A stretch of 64,000 nucleotides of DNA from Bacteroidaceae bacterium (GCA_900770705.1 CAAGLF010000027.1:1-64000); one strand, 5' to 3'; shown: positions 1-8,543, counted from the stretch's first letter. Made by a program: numbers and translations. Notes: a model not told the origin generated them from the sequence alone.

Positions 1-238
1 CGACGGTCTCTGCCTGGAAGGTGATATCTCCCGGCGCGTGCCTTGTGGTACGCACTCCGATGTCTTCGAGCAGGTGTATCAGGTTGTTGACGTCGAGTAT
101 GTCGGGGATATTCTGTATCCGGACGGCCTCGGGAGTGAGCAGCGTGGCGCAAATCACTTGCAGTGCCTCGTTCTTGGCTCCCTGGGGTTGTATCTCTCCT
201 TTCAGACGGTGCCCGCCTTCGATGATGAACGCACTCAT
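1..238 (-). CDS. murA: UDP-N-acetylglucosamine 1-carboxyvinyltransferase MurA (N-terminal part)
   Basis: Only the first 79 codons are inside the window; the gene continues past position 1. The product transfers enolpyruvate from PEP to UDP-GlcNAc, the first committed step of peptidoglycan synthesis in the cytoplasm. The visible start reads MSAFIIEGGHRLKGEIQPQG, followed by AKNEALQVICATLLT, which is the family's N-terminal substrate-binding segment (GAKNEALQ, Lys22 region of E. coli MurA). The catalytic Cys loop lies outside. The ATG at 238 is 27 bp after the DUF4290 stop, so the two genes are probably cotranscribed. I translated this frame by hand. Confidence 0.93.
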   Translation of the reverse strand, partial: MSAFIIEGGHRLKGEIQPQGAKNEALQVICATLLTPEAVRIQNIPDILDVNNLIHLLEDIGVRTTRHAPGDITFQAETV

Positions 239-265
239 GGGGTTCTTGTCGCTGGGATGGATGGT

Positions 266-862
266 TTAGTTGAGCTTCTTTTTCTTCTTGCCGGGCACGT
301 AGCCGCTCTGTATGGCCATCAGTTCGCCTCCGGCAAAGTCTGGAGCGACGGCTCCGTCGGTATATCGTGCGATGTCGCGTGCCACCTTTTCGTCTTCTAT
401 GCCGTCGCCCTTCCAGTCGGCGAGGTTGCGCTTCATCCGGTTGGCTGCCTGCAGGATCAGTGCGTCGCGCTGCTGGTCGTCGTCTATCGTCCGGAGCATT
501 TCCATCACGCGTTCCACGAGTACGCCGTAGTGCCGGAAGCGGATGTCGTTGGTCGGATAGGAGAGGTGGGCGGGCGTGTAGTGTTCGCTCTTGCGCGTGA
601 TGTCGACGGGGTAGTCTATGTCGAGGCTGTAGCCGGCCATCAGGGCAAGGTGGTCCCAAAGTTTGTGGATGTACTCGGGTGTCTGTTTTCCTTGTCCGGG
701 CTGCCGGCCTGCGTCGACGATACACATGACGTCGATAATGCGTTCGGCGTAGGCCTGACGCTCTGCGCGGTCTTCGATGGTGAGCGCTTCTTTCACCATT
801 TGCTCCACTAATCGCCCGTATTCGGGCAGTTGAATCTGCGGTTGGCTGGTGTTGTATTCCAT
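266..862 (-). CDS. DUF4290 family protein
   Basis: This is a 198-residue soluble protein with no signal peptide or membrane segment. It begins MEYNTSQPQIQLPEYGR and carries the conserved acidic/helical N-terminal region of DUF4290, a family found in Bacteroidetes and usually sitting directly upstream of murA, as here. The C-terminus is lysine-rich (GKKKKKLN), which could bind nucleic acid or simply be a disordered tail. Function is not established. The tsaB stop is 30 bp upstream, so tsaB, DUF4290 and murA look like one minus-strand unit. Confidence 0.88.
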   Translation of the reverse strand: MEYNTSQPQIQLPEYGRLVEQMVKEALTIEDRAERQAYAERIIDVMCIVDAGRQPGQGKQTPEYIHKLWDHLALMAGYSLDIDYPVDITRKSEHYTPAHLSYPTNDIRFRHYGVLVERVMEMLRTIDDDQQRDALILQAANRMKRNLADWKGDGIEDEKVARDIARYTDGAVAPDFAGGELMAIQSGYVPGKKKKKLN

Positions 863-892
863 AGGGGATTGATAGTTTCGTGGGGTGGGGTG

Positions 893-1603
893 TCAGGACT
901 GCGGGAGTCCGAGGATGTTTTTTCTGGAGGTGGTCGTGACGAAGTCTTTCAGGTAGAAAGGTTCGCTGTAGGCTGTGTCCGCGAAGTCGCGCCGTGCCAT
1001 CTTCCGTTCGGCCAGTGGCATCATGTTTTCGGCCAGTGGCACGATGCCGTCGAGGAAGCGGGCGTTGGGGTGGCGGATGACTTCCCTGCACTTGGCTGCG
1101 CCGTTGCCGAAGAAGCAGACGGGGCCTTTCTCCAGCCATTCGGCGTAGGAGTCCTCTGTCACGATGTCGGCGGCTGCCGGACGCAGGCTGCGGAGGGCAC
1201 GGTCGTAGATGGCAGCGTATACTTCCATACGCCGTGCGTCGATCATCGGGCAGAGCAGTGTGTCCTCGGGCAGTTCCTCTTCGCCCAGCAGCACCGGCAC
1301 GCAAAGCAGTTCGAGCGTGGGGATGGTGAGCAGCGGCACTTGCCGTGCGTAGCACACGCCTTTGGCGGTGGAGAGGCCTATGCGGAGGCCGGTGTACGAG
1401 CCCGGACCTTCGCTCACGGCCACGGCGTCGAGCGGTATGGCGTGGCTTTCGCCGAAGGACAGGGCTTCGTCTACGTAGGGGGCCAGCAGGGTGGCGTGGC
1501 GGTGTCCCTCGCGGCACTCCTGGCGGAACAGCGTGGCGCCGTCCTGTGTGAGGGCTACGGAGCACACGTCGGTGGATGTTTCGATATGCAGTATGCAGGA
1601 CAT
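893..1603 (-). CDS. tsaB: tRNA threonylcarbamoyladenosine biosynthesis protein TsaB
   Basis: The product is 236 residues, the usual TsaB length. It starts with the ASKHA-fold phosphate-1 strand (ILHIETSTDVCSVAL) and has the family signature SEGPGSYTGLRIGLSTAKG at about residues 64-82. TsaB partners with TsaD and TsaE to place the t6A modification at position 37 of ANN-reading tRNAs and is normally essential. The C-terminal half carries the degenerate second ASKHA lobe. A Bacteroides-type promoter is visible 32-60 bp upstream, so tsaB probably opens the tsaB-DUF4290-murA transcript. Confidence 0.95.
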   Translation of the reverse strand: MSCILHIETSTDVCSVALTQDGATLFRQECREGHRHATLLAPYVDEALSFGESHAIPLDAVAVSEGPGSYTGLRIGLSTAKGVCYARQVPLLTIPTLELLCVPVLLGEEELPEDTLLCPMIDARRMEVYAAIYDRALRSLRPAAADIVTEDSYAEWLEKGPVCFFGNGAAKCREVIRHPNARFLDGIVPLAENMMPLAERKMARRDFADTAYSEPFYLKDFVTTTSRKNILGLPQS

Positions 1604-1634
1604 GGGTATCGGTGCAGTTTTTCCTATTTAGCCG

Positions 1635-1665
1635 CAAAGTTACGTCAAGACGGGGGAAGAACAAA
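1635..1665 (-). promoter_or_regulatory. Bacteroides-type promoter of tsaB
   Basis: Read on the minus strand, TTTG (1665-1662) is followed after 19 bp by TAACTTTG (1642-1635). This matches the -33 TTTG / -7 TAnnTTTG consensus of the Bacteroidetes primary sigma factor. The tsaB ATG at 1603 lies about 30 nt downstream. Confidence 0.7.
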
Positions 1666-1705
1666 GCAAAAACGCAGTTTTTAGTCTTTATTCCGAACAA
1701 TGGCG

Positions 1706-1790
1706 AAACTTCTGCGGCGGAAGGAAAAACTTCTGCCGCAGAAAAAAGTTTTTTCTCCGCAGAAGTTTTTCCTTCCGCCGCAGAAGTTTT
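1706..1790. repeat. Dispersed hairpin element, copy 1 (85-bp inverted repeat)
   Basis: Two arms of about 42 bp are near-perfect reverse complements, both carrying CTTCTGCGGCGGAAGG then AAAAACTTCTGC. The left arm itself folds as CTGCGGCGGAAG (1712-1723), loop GAAAAA (1724-1729), CTTCTGCCGCAG (1730-1741), with one mismatch in 12. It lies between the thiD stop and the tsaB promoter and could end thiD transcription. Its modules recur at many other sites in the window. Confidence 0.8.
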
Positions 1791-1803
1791 CCGAGGCTTT
1801 GCC

Positions 1804-2646
1804 TCAGGCGGGATAGAGGTTGTGGAAGTGGTGCAGGGAGCCGCGTCCGGAGCCTGCTCCGAGGGCATCGGCCTGACGCAGTGCGCCGGTGAGATAGTCC
1901 TTGGCGGCTGCAATGGCTTCGGGCAGCGGGTGCCCCTTGGCCACATAGGCTGCGATGGCGGACGAGAGGGTGCAGCCCGTGCCGTGTGTGGCTCTGGCGG
2001 CGAGGCGTGGGGCGGGGTAGCGAAGCACGCCGGCGGCTGTGACGAGATGGTCGGAGGCGTCGGTGGCGAGATGTCCGCCCTTGAGCAGTACTTGCCGGGC
2101 TTTCCCGCTGCGTACGAGGGCCTGTGCCTGTGCGATGGCGGTTTGGGGGGAGCGGATGTCGGCGGCCGTGCCCACTGCCGGCGCCGGATGGCCCTGCAGC
2201 AGGGTGTGTATGGCCTGCATCTCGGGCAGATTGGGCGTGACGAGGGTGCAGCGTGGAAATAGATCGGCCGTCATCGCCTCGGCCGCGTCGGGAGGCAGCA
2301 GCAGGCGGCCTGAAGAGGAGACGAGGATGGGGTCGAGCACGACGAAGGGGGGCTTGTGCGTGTCGATGAGGCGGCAGAGCGCTTCGACTGTGGCGGCCGT
2401 GCCCACCATGCCTATCTTCAGTGCGGCGGGGCGCAGGTCGGTGCATACGGCCTCGGCCTGGCGGTATACGAGGTCGGCTGGAAGCGGCACTACATCGGTG
2501 ACTCCCAGCGTGTTCTGCACGGTGATGACGCTGGGGGCGGCGGAGGCGTAGCAGCCGAGGGCGGAAAATGTTTTCAGGTCGGCCTGAATGCCGGCTCCGC
2601 CCGAGGGATCGCTGCCGGCAATGGAGAAACAGACGGGTAGGGACAT
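1804..2646 (-). CDS. thiD: Hydroxymethylpyrimidine/phosphomethylpyrimidine kinase ThiD
   Basis: The product is 280 residues, slightly longer than the usual 265-270. It phosphorylates HMP and HMP-P for thiamine pyrophosphate synthesis. The N-terminus has the family motif SIAGSDPSGGAGIQADLKTF, and the C-terminal half has the ribokinase-type GTGCTLSSAIAAYVA anion-hole motif with the catalytic Asp-position replaced by the Cys typical of ThiD. No other thiamine genes are adjacent, so it is a standalone unit. The start ATG at 2646 is followed directly by the conserved motif, so no other start fits. Confidence 0.95.
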   Translation of the reverse strand: MSLPVCFSIAGSDPSGGAGIQADLKTFSALGCYASAAPSVITVQNTLGVTDVVPLPADLVYRQAEAVCTDLRPAALKIGMVGTAATVEALCRLIDTHKPPFVVLDPILVSSSGRLLLPPDAAEAMTADLFPRCTLVTPNLPEMQAIHTLLQGHPAPAVGTAADIRSPQTAIAQAQALVRSGKARQVLLKGGHLATDASDHLVTAAGVLRYPAPRLAARATHGTGCTLSSAIAAYVAKGHPLPEAIAAAKDYLTGALRQADALGAGSGRGSLHHFHNLYPA

Positions 2647-2687
2647 AGCTGGTACGTGGAGAGAGGGAAAAGGCGGTATTTCGGCCG

Positions 2688-2695
2688 CAAAAGTA
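2688..2695 (-). promoter_or_regulatory. -7 box upstream of thiD
   Basis: TACTTTTG reads on the minus strand 41 nt upstream of the thiD ATG and fits TAnnTTTG. I see no good TTTG about 20 bp further upstream, so this rests on the -7 box alone. Confidence 0.45.
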
Positions 2696-2707
2696 AGACT
2701 TTGGACG

Positions 2708-2735
2708 GAGATAGGAAAAATTTCTGCGACAGAAT
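2708..2735. repeat. Dispersed element fragment upstream of thiD
   Basis: The 15-mer AGGAAAAATTTCTGC at 2713-2727 recurs exactly at 42574-42588 in the fur-ompA spacer. It is a partial copy of the family and does not form a hairpin by itself. Confidence 0.5.
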
Positions 2736-2814
2736 GACGTACTCACGCCGCGGCAGCCGGGCGGTCCTCCCTGCCGCGCTCCGCCTCCGGGCGACAAATT
2801 AAATCGGCCATTTA

Positions 2815-2846
2815 TTTTGCCATTCCCTCAGTTTGCCGTAATTTTG
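2815..2846 (+). promoter_or_regulatory. Bacteroides-type promoter of pyrF
   Basis: TTTTG (2815-2819) is followed after 19 bp by TAATTTTG (2839-2846). The pyrF ATG at 2892 leaves a leader of about 40 nt. With the thiD -7 box on the other strand this makes a divergent promoter region. Confidence 0.7.
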
Positions 2847-2891
2847 GCTTCCAAAAGGAAAAGTAAACGTTTCACGCTTTTGAAATCTCTT

Positions 2892-3725
2892 ATGGACAAG
2901 CAGCAACTTCTCGACAACATCCGCCGCAAAGGTTCCTTTCTCTGCGTAGGGCTCGACACCGACCTCAAGAAAATTCCCGCCCATCTGCTCGCGGCCGACG
3001 ACCCCATCTTCGCTTTCAACAAGGCCATTATCGACGCTACGGCGCCCTACTGCGTGGCCTACAAGCCCAATCTCGCCTTCTACGAGTGCTTCGGCGTGAA
3101 GGGTTGGACGGCGTATGAAAAGACAGTGGGCTATCTCCGTGAAAACTATCCCGACCAGTTCATCATCGCCGACGCCAAGCGCGGCGATATCGGCAATACT
3201 TCTGCGATGTACGCCCGCTGCTTTTTCGAGCAGAGCGACGTCGACGCGCTGACCGTGGCTCCCTATATGGGCGAGGACAGCGTGACGCCCTTCCTGCAGT
3301 ACGAAGGGAAATGGGTGGTGCTCCTGGCGCTGACGAGCAACAAGGGTTCGCACGACTTCCAGCTCACGACGGACGCCGGTGGCGAGCGCCTGTTCGAGAA
3401 GGTGCTGTGCACGTCGAGCCAGTGGGCCGGCGAGGAGCGGATGATGTACGTGGTCGGTGCCACGCAGGGCCGCTTGTTCGAGGATATCCGCGCCATCGTG
3501 CCGCGTCACTTCCTGCTCGTGCCGGGAGTGGGTGCGCAAGGCGGTTCGCTGGAGGAGGTGTGCCGCTATGGAATGACGGAAGAGTGCGGCTTGCTGGTCA
3601 ACTCTTCGCGCGGCATCATATACGCCGACAGCTCCGAGGCCTTTGCCGAGGTGGCAGGACAGAAAGCCGCCGAACTGGCAGCCCAGATGCGCGAACAGCT
3701 CTGCCTGAAAGGAATTTGCAAGTGA
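2892..3725 (+). CDS. pyrF: Orotidine 5'-phosphate decarboxylase, type 2
   Basis: The product is 277 residues and decarboxylates OMP to UMP, the last step of de novo pyrimidine synthesis. The catalytic Lys/Asp tetrad is in [14 protein letters not shown] (about residues 92-105), and VPGVGAQGG is the phosphate-gripper glycine motif near residue 217. The length and DAKRGDIG spacing place it in the longer type 2 subfamily rather than the E. coli type. I chose ATG 2892 ([16 protein letters not shown]) because the frame upstream overlaps the promoter and is not conserved-looking. DUF4199 follows by 17 bp. Confidence 0.95.
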   Translation: MDKQQLLDNIRRKGSFLCVGLDTDLKKIPAHLLAADDPIFAFNKAIIDATAPYCVAYKPNLAFYECFGVKGWTAYEKTVGYLRENYPDQFIIADAKRGDIGNTSAMYARCFFEQSDVDALTVAPYMGEDSVTPFLQYEGKWVVLLALTSNKGSHDFQLTTDAGGERLFEKVLCTSSQWAGEERMMYVVGATQGRLFEDIRAIVPRHFLLVPGVGAQGGSLEEVCRYGMTEECGLLVNSSRGIIYADSSEAFAEVAGQKAAELAAQMREQLCLKGICK

Positions 3726-3742
3726 CCTCTGCAACGCATAAT

Positions 3743-4303
3743 ATGGGAAACAGACTGAACTTTGCCCAGCTGAATGCGTACGCCATGCAGTATGGCGCGG
3801 TGTTGGGCGGCTGGATGATAGCCTTGCTCGCCCTGTGGTACGCTTCGCTCCGCGTCGACGCGCTCTCCTGGGGCGTTGCGCTGATGTGGGTGGGCTCGCC
3901 GGTGCTGGCCTGGTACCTGACGGTGCGCTGCCGCCACGATATCGGCGCGGAGAGCCCTTTCGGCTTCTCCAAAGCCTATCTGCACACACTGGCGATGGGC
4001 GTCTATGCCTCGTTGGTCGTGGCCGCTTTCGTGTACCTCTATCTCGCCTTTCTCGACGGCGGCAGTGTGTGGGCCCGCTACGAGGCTTACCTAAACCGGC
4101 CCGACGTGGCGGAACAATTGCAGGCCTCGGGGCTGCTCGAACAGCTGGCGCCCGTGACGGGGCAGCCCACGGCAGAAGCCTTCGTGAACTCACTGCGCGC
4201 CATTCCCGCCGCCACCTATGCCCTCGTCACGATATATATGAACCTCTTCGTGGCCCCTGTGGTGTCCGTGCCCGTGGCACTCTTTGCCAAAGCGCGAAGG
4301 TAG
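3743..4303 (+). CDS. DUF4199 family membrane protein
   Basis: This 186-residue protein has four hydrophobic segments, with two near the N-terminus (about 20-38 and 44-62), one near 80-105 and one near the C-terminus (about 155-180). It matches DUF4199, a Bacteroidetes membrane family of unknown function. It commonly sits immediately before a GtrB-like glycosyltransferase, as here, which suggests a role alongside lipid-linked sugar transfer. That role is inference from neighbourhood only. A GTG at 3722 is in frame but overlaps the pyrF stop; ATG 3743 is preferred. Confidence 0.8.
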   Translation: MGNRLNFAQLNAYAMQYGAVLGGWMIALLALWYASLRVDALSWGVALMWVGSPVLAWYLTVRCRHDIGAESPFGFSKAYLHTLAMGVYASLVVAAFVYLYLAFLDGGSVWARYEAYLNRPDVAEQLQASGLLEQLAPVTGQPTAEAFVNSLRAIPAATYALVTIYMNLFVAPVVSVPVALFAKARR

Positions 4304-4317
4304 GATGCACCTCCGTG

Positions 4318-4385
4318 GCGGAAAACAAAGCTGCCGGGCCGGAAAACAAAACTTCTGCGGCGTTTCGGAAACGTACGGCCGCAAC
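4318..4385. repeat. Dispersed element, copy 2
   Basis: In the DUF4199-glycosyltransferase spacer, two GGCGGAAAAC / GGCCGGAAAACAAAAC modules are followed by ACTTCTGCGGCG, the same 12-mer found at about 1709 and 48759. No long perfect stem is visible. It may be a decayed copy. Confidence 0.55.
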
Positions 4386-4418
4386 TGAAAAGAACAGTAA
4401 GCACATACTCATATTTAT

Positions 4419-5387
4419 ATGGACACAAAATGCGACATATCGGTAGTCGTGCCTCTCTACAACGAGGTGGAGAGCCTGCCGGAACTGCGCGAGTGGATCG
4501 CGCGGGTGATGAAGGAAAATGGCTTTACCTATGAAATCATTTTCATCAGCGACGGTTCGACCGACGGCTCGTGGGAACTCATCGAGCAGTTCGCCCAGGA
4601 CGACGCCGAACATATCCACGGAATAAAATTCAGAAGGAACTACGGAAAAAGTCCCGCACTCTTCTGTGGCTTCAAGATGGCCGAGGGGCGCGTCGTCATC
4701 ACGATGGACGCCGACCTTCAGGACTCGCCCGACGAAATTCCCGAGCTCTACCGGATGATTACGCAGGAGGGATTCGACCTCGTGAGCGGTTATAAGCAGA
4801 AGCGCTACGACCCCCTGTCGAAAACGATTCCCACGAAACTTTTCAATGCCACGGCGCGAAAAGTGTCGGGCATACACAACCTGCACGACTTCAACTGCGG
4901 ACTCAAGGCCTACCGGCTCGAGGTAGTGAAAAATATCGAGGTGTACGGGGAAATGCACCGCTACATCCCGTATCTCGCCAAGGCTGCCGGCTTCGACAAG
5001 ATAGGGGAGAAGGTGGTGCACCATCAGGCCAGAAAATTCGGTAAGTCCAAGTTTATGGGGCTCAACCGCTTTGTCAATGGCTATTTGGACCTCCTCTCGC
5101 TCTGGTTCCTCAACAGTTTCGGACTGAAACCTATGCACGTGTTCGGCTTCGTGGGCACCCTGATGTTCGTGCTGGGCTTCCTGGCTGCCGTGGTGGTGGG
5201 AGCGGGCAAGGTTATCGCCCTCTGCACCGACACGCCGGCCCGCCTCGTGACCGATTCGCCCTATTTCTACATCGCGCTGACGATGATGATACTCGGCACG
5301 CAGCTCTTCGTGGCCGGTTTCCTGGGAGAAATCATCAGCCGTACGGCCGGCGAGCGCAACAACTACAAGGTGGAGAAAACTATCTGA
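4419..5387 (+). CDS. GtrB/DPM1-like family 2 glycosyltransferase
   Basis: The product is 322 residues. The GT-A domain covers about 1-230, with VVVPLYNEVESLPE at the start, the nucleotide/metal motif TMDADLQDSPDE near residue 92, and the NCGLKAYR acceptor-site region near 160. Two C-terminal membrane helices (about 240-265 and 282-305) anchor it, as in GtrB and polyprenyl-phosphate sugar transferases. It probably moves a sugar from a nucleotide donor onto undecaprenyl phosphate at the inner membrane. The sugar cannot be told from sequence. It follows DUF4199 by 115 bp holding a repeat element. Confidence 0.9.
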   Translation: MDTKCDISVVVPLYNEVESLPELREWIARVMKENGFTYEIIFISDGSTDGSWELIEQFAQDDAEHIHGIKFRRNYGKSPALFCGFKMAEGRVVITMDADLQDSPDEIPELYRMITQEGFDLVSGYKQKRYDPLSKTIPTKLFNATARKVSGIHNLHDFNCGLKAYRLEVVKNIEVYGEMHRYIPYLAKAAGFDKIGEKVVHHQARKFGKSKFMGLNRFVNGYLDLLSLWFLNSFGLKPMHVFGFVGTLMFVLGFLAAVVVGAGKVIALCTDTPARLVTDSPYFYIALTMMILGTQLFVAGFLGEIISRTAGERNNYKVEKTI

Positions 5388-5420
5388 GCCGGAAACCCGC
5401 GAAGCAAGGAGCAGAGATTT

Positions 5421-5897
5421 ATGCGAAACATAGGTATACTGATTTTGGCCGCTTCGCTGACGGCTTGTACCGAGGTGGACTGTCCGCTCGACAATGTGGT
5501 GGCTGCTACCTGCACGCTCTATGAATCGGAAAGCGGCTCGGCCCTGACCTTTGCAGGCGTGGTGAGTGTCACTTCGGAGCCGGCGGACGTGCTTTTGCTG
5601 AACCAACTGGCCAATGCTGCGGACTTCCAACTGACGCTCAGGCAGACGGTGACGACCGATACGCTCCGGTTCGACTTCGCCTCCGATGAAGTGGGCGAAG
5701 TGAGCGACACCGTTTTCCTGACGCACACGAACGTGCCGCATTTCGAGTCGGTGGACTGTCCGGCCGTCGTGTTCCATACGCTTACGGCCGTGACGGCCAC
5801 GCACAACCTGATAGACAGCGTACGCATCGTGCGCCCAACCGTAGATTATGAGGACCTGGAAAACTTTAGGATTTATATGCGCACTGCTTTGCGCTGA
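5421..5897 (+). CDS. Putative lipoprotein, DUF6452-like
   Basis: This 158-residue protein starts MRNIGILILAASLTACTE, a lipoprotein signal with the lipid-bearing Cys at residue 16, so it should sit in the periplasm or outer membrane. The mature part has DCPLDNVV near the start and is rich in beta-forming Thr/Val stretches. It resembles the Bacteroidales DUF6452 proteins that are paired with a DUF6048 gene, which is also the arrangement here. Function is unknown. Its last 50 nt overlap the start of the next gene in another frame. Confidence 0.65.
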   Translation: MRNIGILILAASLTACTEVDCPLDNVVAATCTLYESESGSALTFAGVVSVTSEPADVLLLNQLANAADFQLTLRQTVTTDTLRFDFASDEVGEVSDTVFLTHTNVPHFESVDCPAVVFHTLTAVTATHNLIDSVRIVRPTVDYEDLENFRIYMRTALR

Positions 5898-6612
5898 GCC
5901 GCTGTGGGCCAGTCCGGCTTCCGGCCACTGTTCCGGCGTGGATGGCCGGCCGGAAGCAGCACTCGCGGCCGACAGCAACCGCGTGCAGGTCATACAGTAT
6001 CACTCGCGCGAGGAAGCGGCTGCGGCATTGCGCAAGCGCAAGTACCCCCTGCTGGCTGGTATCTCCGTGAGCGGCGACCTGTGTGGGGCGGCTATGTATG
6101 CGCTGACCGACTGGGGACAGCTGGAGGCCGCCTGTCGGATAAATCTGAAGCACACGTATTTCCCGGTCTTCGAGATGGGAATAGGCAGGGCCGACAAAGT
6201 GGGAGAAACCACGGATATAGGCTTCCGCACATCGGCTCCCTTCTTCCGCATCGGCTGCGACTATAACATGTTGCGCAACAAGACGTCGGGTTATCGCCTG
6301 CTGGTGGGCTTGCGCTACGGCTTCTCGTCGTTCGATTTCGACGTGTCGGGGCCTGATATCGTAGATCCGGTGACGGGCGCCCATACTCCGCTCTGCCTTG
6401 AGAACGTGCAGTCGAAACCAGGTTGGGCAGAGCTGTGCTTCGGACTGGAGACAAAAATCTGGACCTGCTTCCGCCTCGGATGGAACTTCCGCTACAAGTT
6501 GCGCCTGAGCCAGGATATGAGCCCCTACGGCGAAGCCTGGTACATCCCCGGATACGGAAAAAACGACGGCCATGCCCTCGGGGGAACGTTCAATGTCGTT
6601 TTCGATTTCTAA
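5848..6612 (+). CDS. Secreted/outer-membrane protein, DUF6048-like
   Basis: The product is 254 residues with a signal peptide (MRTWKTLGFICALLCAEPLW then AS). The remainder is dominated by alternating hydrophobic residues and ends in NVVFDF, the aromatic C-terminus typical of an outer-membrane beta barrel. Family assignment to DUF6048 rests on pairing with the DUF6452-like gene and general appearance. The ATG at 5848 lies inside the upstream gene, a 50-nt overlap. No later in-frame start keeps the signal peptide, so the overlap appears real and implies coupled translation. Confidence 0.65.
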   Translation: MRTWKTLGFICALLCAEPLWASPASGHCSGVDGRPEAALAADSNRVQVIQYHSREEAAAALRKRKYPLLAGISVSGDLCGAAMYALTDWGQLEAACRINLKHTYFPVFEMGIGRADKVGETTDIGFRTSAPFFRIGCDYNMLRNKTSGYRLLVGLRYGFSSFDFDVSGPDIVDPVTGAHTPLCLENVQSKPGWAELCFGLETKIWTCFRLGWNFRYKLRLSQDMSPYGEAWYIPGYGKNDGHALGGTFNVVFDF

Positions 6613-6666
6613 GTACACAATATGTTCTTTTTCAGCCGGAAAAGACTAGATACCTAATGTAATGAT

Positions 6667-7686
6667 ATGAAGAGAATCGGTGTCTGGAAATTCTTCTTCC
6701 TCCTCTTTCTGATGATTGCCACAGTCTGGATTGTCCGCAAGGCCAACAGTCCGGCGCCCTACCGCTATGCTGAGGGGAAAGCCTTCGGAACCATCTACCA
6801 CATCACCTATCAGGCCGACCAGGACCTCGGTAGGGAGATCTCCCTCGTGCTCGACAGCGTGAACAGCACTTTCTCGCTCTTCGACGGGGGCAGCCTCCTC
6901 TCGCGTATCAATCGTGGGGAGACGAACCGCCTTGATGAAAAACTGATGGAAGTCGTGCAGACCACAGAGCGCGTTGTCAGCAAGACGAACGGTGCCTTCG
7001 ACCCCACTGTGGCACCGCTGGTAGAGGCCTGGGGATTCGGGAAAGGAGCGCCGCAGACCCTTACGGCAGTGCAGGTGGACAGCCTGCGCCGGCTTACCGG
7101 ATACGGCAGGGTGTGCCGCCTCGAGGGTACTGTCATCCGCAAGGCCGTGCCGGCCGTAAAGCTCGACTTCGGGGCGATTGCCAAGGGCTATGGGGTGGAC
7201 TGCGTGGCCCGTATGCTCCGGACCCGCGGCTGCAGAAATTTCCTGGTAGAGATTGGAGGGGAAATTGTCTGCAACGGCAGCAATGCGGATGGACAGGACT
7301 GGAAAATTGGCGTGCAGCGTCCCGACGACGCAACGGCAGAGTTGCAGACCGTGCTCCGGCTGACAGACGCCGCGATGGCTACAAGCGGAAATTACAGGAA
7401 CTATTATGTGAAAGACGGCCGCCGCATCGCACATACCATTGACCCGCGGACGGGTTGGCCGGTGAGCCACTCCCTGCTCTCGGCCACGGTCGTAGCGCCG
7501 ACTTGTGCCGAAGCCGACGCGCTGGCCACTGCCTTTATGGTGCTGGGAACCGACAGCGCCGCAGACCTTGTGGCAGCTGACACGCTGTTGGGCGCTTATC
7601 TGATTTTTGAAGCCGGCGGCAAGTTGCAGACGAAGGCCTTGGGGCGTCTCTCCAAGCTCTTCGACGGGAATGCCGACGGGCAGTAG
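6667..7686 (+). CDS. apbE: FAD:protein FMN transferase ApbE
   Basis: The product is 339 residues and covalently attaches FMN to threonine in flavoproteins such as NqrB, NqrC and RnfG. An N-terminal membrane or uncleaved signal segment (about 6-24) places it on the periplasmic side. ApbE motifs are visible: GAFDPTVAPLVEAWGF near 115-130, KLDFGAIAKGYGVD near 160-173, and the metal-binding HTIDPRTGWPVSHSLLSATV segment near 257-276. The Crp-like gene follows by 11 bp, so they form an operon. Confidence 0.93.
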   Translation: MKRIGVWKFFFLLFLMIATVWIVRKANSPAPYRYAEGKAFGTIYHITYQADQDLGREISLVLDSVNSTFSLFDGGSLLSRINRGETNRLDEKLMEVVQTTERVVSKTNGAFDPTVAPLVEAWGFGKGAPQTLTAVQVDSLRRLTGYGRVCRLEGTVIRKAVPAVKLDFGAIAKGYGVDCVARMLRTRGCRNFLVEIGGEIVCNGSNADGQDWKIGVQRPDDATAELQTVLRLTDAAMATSGNYRNYYVKDGRRIAHTIDPRTGWPVSHSLLSATVVAPTCAEADALATAFMVLGTDSAADLVAADTLLGAYLIFEAGGKLQTKALGRLSKLFDGNADGQ

Positions 7687-7697
7687 CATTCCTTCTG

Positions 7698-8357
7698 ATG
7701 GCAGAATCGTTTTACGCAAGGGTACTTTCGTTGCCGCTGTTCCAAGGTGTGAGCAGCGGAGACCTGTTGCGCCTGGCCGGCACGGCCAAGTTCGACTTCC
7801 GCACGGAGCGGGGCGGGAAACTCCTGACGGCACAGGATGAAACGTGTCAGAGCCTGCTCTTTCTGATAGCCGGCGAGGTGGAAGCCGAACGCCTGGAAGA
7901 CGGCTGGGCGCTGTCGGAAGTGGTGCGGGCGCCTTCGGTGCTGGGAGTAGACTGCCTGTTCGGACTCTCCGTGCGGCACACCCATTCCCTTCGGGCCCGC
8001 GGCAATGTCAGTCTGCTGGAGACCGACAAGCGTACTGTGCGCGAAGTGCTGTTGCAGAACGCGACTTTCCGCATCAACTACCTGAATCTGCTCAGCAGCC
8101 GCGTCCAGAAACTCCGTATGTGGGCGGCGCAGCCCCTTCCTGACATAGCAGCCGGGCGTCTGGCCCGCTTCCTCCGTCCGCTCTGCCTGAACGAAACGGG
8201 AGAGAAGCGCTTGTGTGTGCGTCAGGTGGACCTGGCCCGCCTGTTGGCCCTGCCTGTCGAAACGCTGGCCCATACGTTGCAGGTGATGAACCGGAAAGGC
8301 TTGCTGCAGACAGGGCGCGGCCGCTTGGTCATCCCCCAACTGGAAACTCTGGGCTGA
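7698..8357 (+). CDS. Crp/Fnr-family transcriptional regulator
   Basis: This 219-residue protein has an N-terminal cyclic-nucleotide-binding-like jelly roll (about 10-125) and a C-terminal winged helix (about 148-215) with VRQVDLARLLALPVETLAHTL as the helix-turn-helix. I see no cysteine cluster like that of Fnr, and the phosphate-binding cassette arginine of Crp is not evident, so the effector is unknown. It is cotranscribed with apbE and precedes gltBD, separated by a terminator. It could control either; nothing in the sequence settles this. Confidence 0.85.
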   Translation: MAESFYARVLSLPLFQGVSSGDLLRLAGTAKFDFRTERGGKLLTAQDETCQSLLFLIAGEVEAERLEDGWALSEVVRAPSVLGVDCLFGLSVRHTHSLRARGNVSLLETDKRTVREVLLQNATFRINYLNLLSSRVQKLRMWAAQPLPDIAAGRLARFLRPLCLNETGEKRLCVRQVDLARLLALPVETLAHTLQVMNRKGLLQTGRGRLVIPQLETLG

Positions 8358-8414
8358 CGCCGTTGGCCGCTGACGGATGTAGAGCCCTGTTGCAGCCAGT
8401 CTGCATTTCCTATC

Positions 8415-8448
8415 CCCCCAGAGAGCGACTCTTTGGGGGCTTTTATTT
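8415..8448 (+). terminator. Intrinsic terminator after the apbE/crp-like operon
   Basis: CCCCCAGAGAG pairs with CTCTTTGGGGG over 11 bp (one G-U), with a CGA loop and then TTTTATTT. It starts 58 bp past the stop of the Crp-like gene. Confidence 0.88.
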
Positions 8449-8543
8449 GTAATTTGTTTTGTCAAAAGGAAAGAAATTCCCTGTTCCTGTAAACTTTTTT
8501 ACAAATAAAGCGGCATTAATATATGATTTTGCCGGATTTTTAT

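Noticed and set aside
1688..2797. A 369-codon minus-strand frame overlapping thiD in another frame
   Set aside because: It is Arg/Pro/Ser-rich low-complexity sequence and thiD explains the region.
4227..5993. A 588-codon minus-strand frame opposite the glycosyltransferase
   Set aside because: The plus strand encodes a clear GT2 enzyme here. The antisense frame shows no motifs and is a by-product of codon bias.
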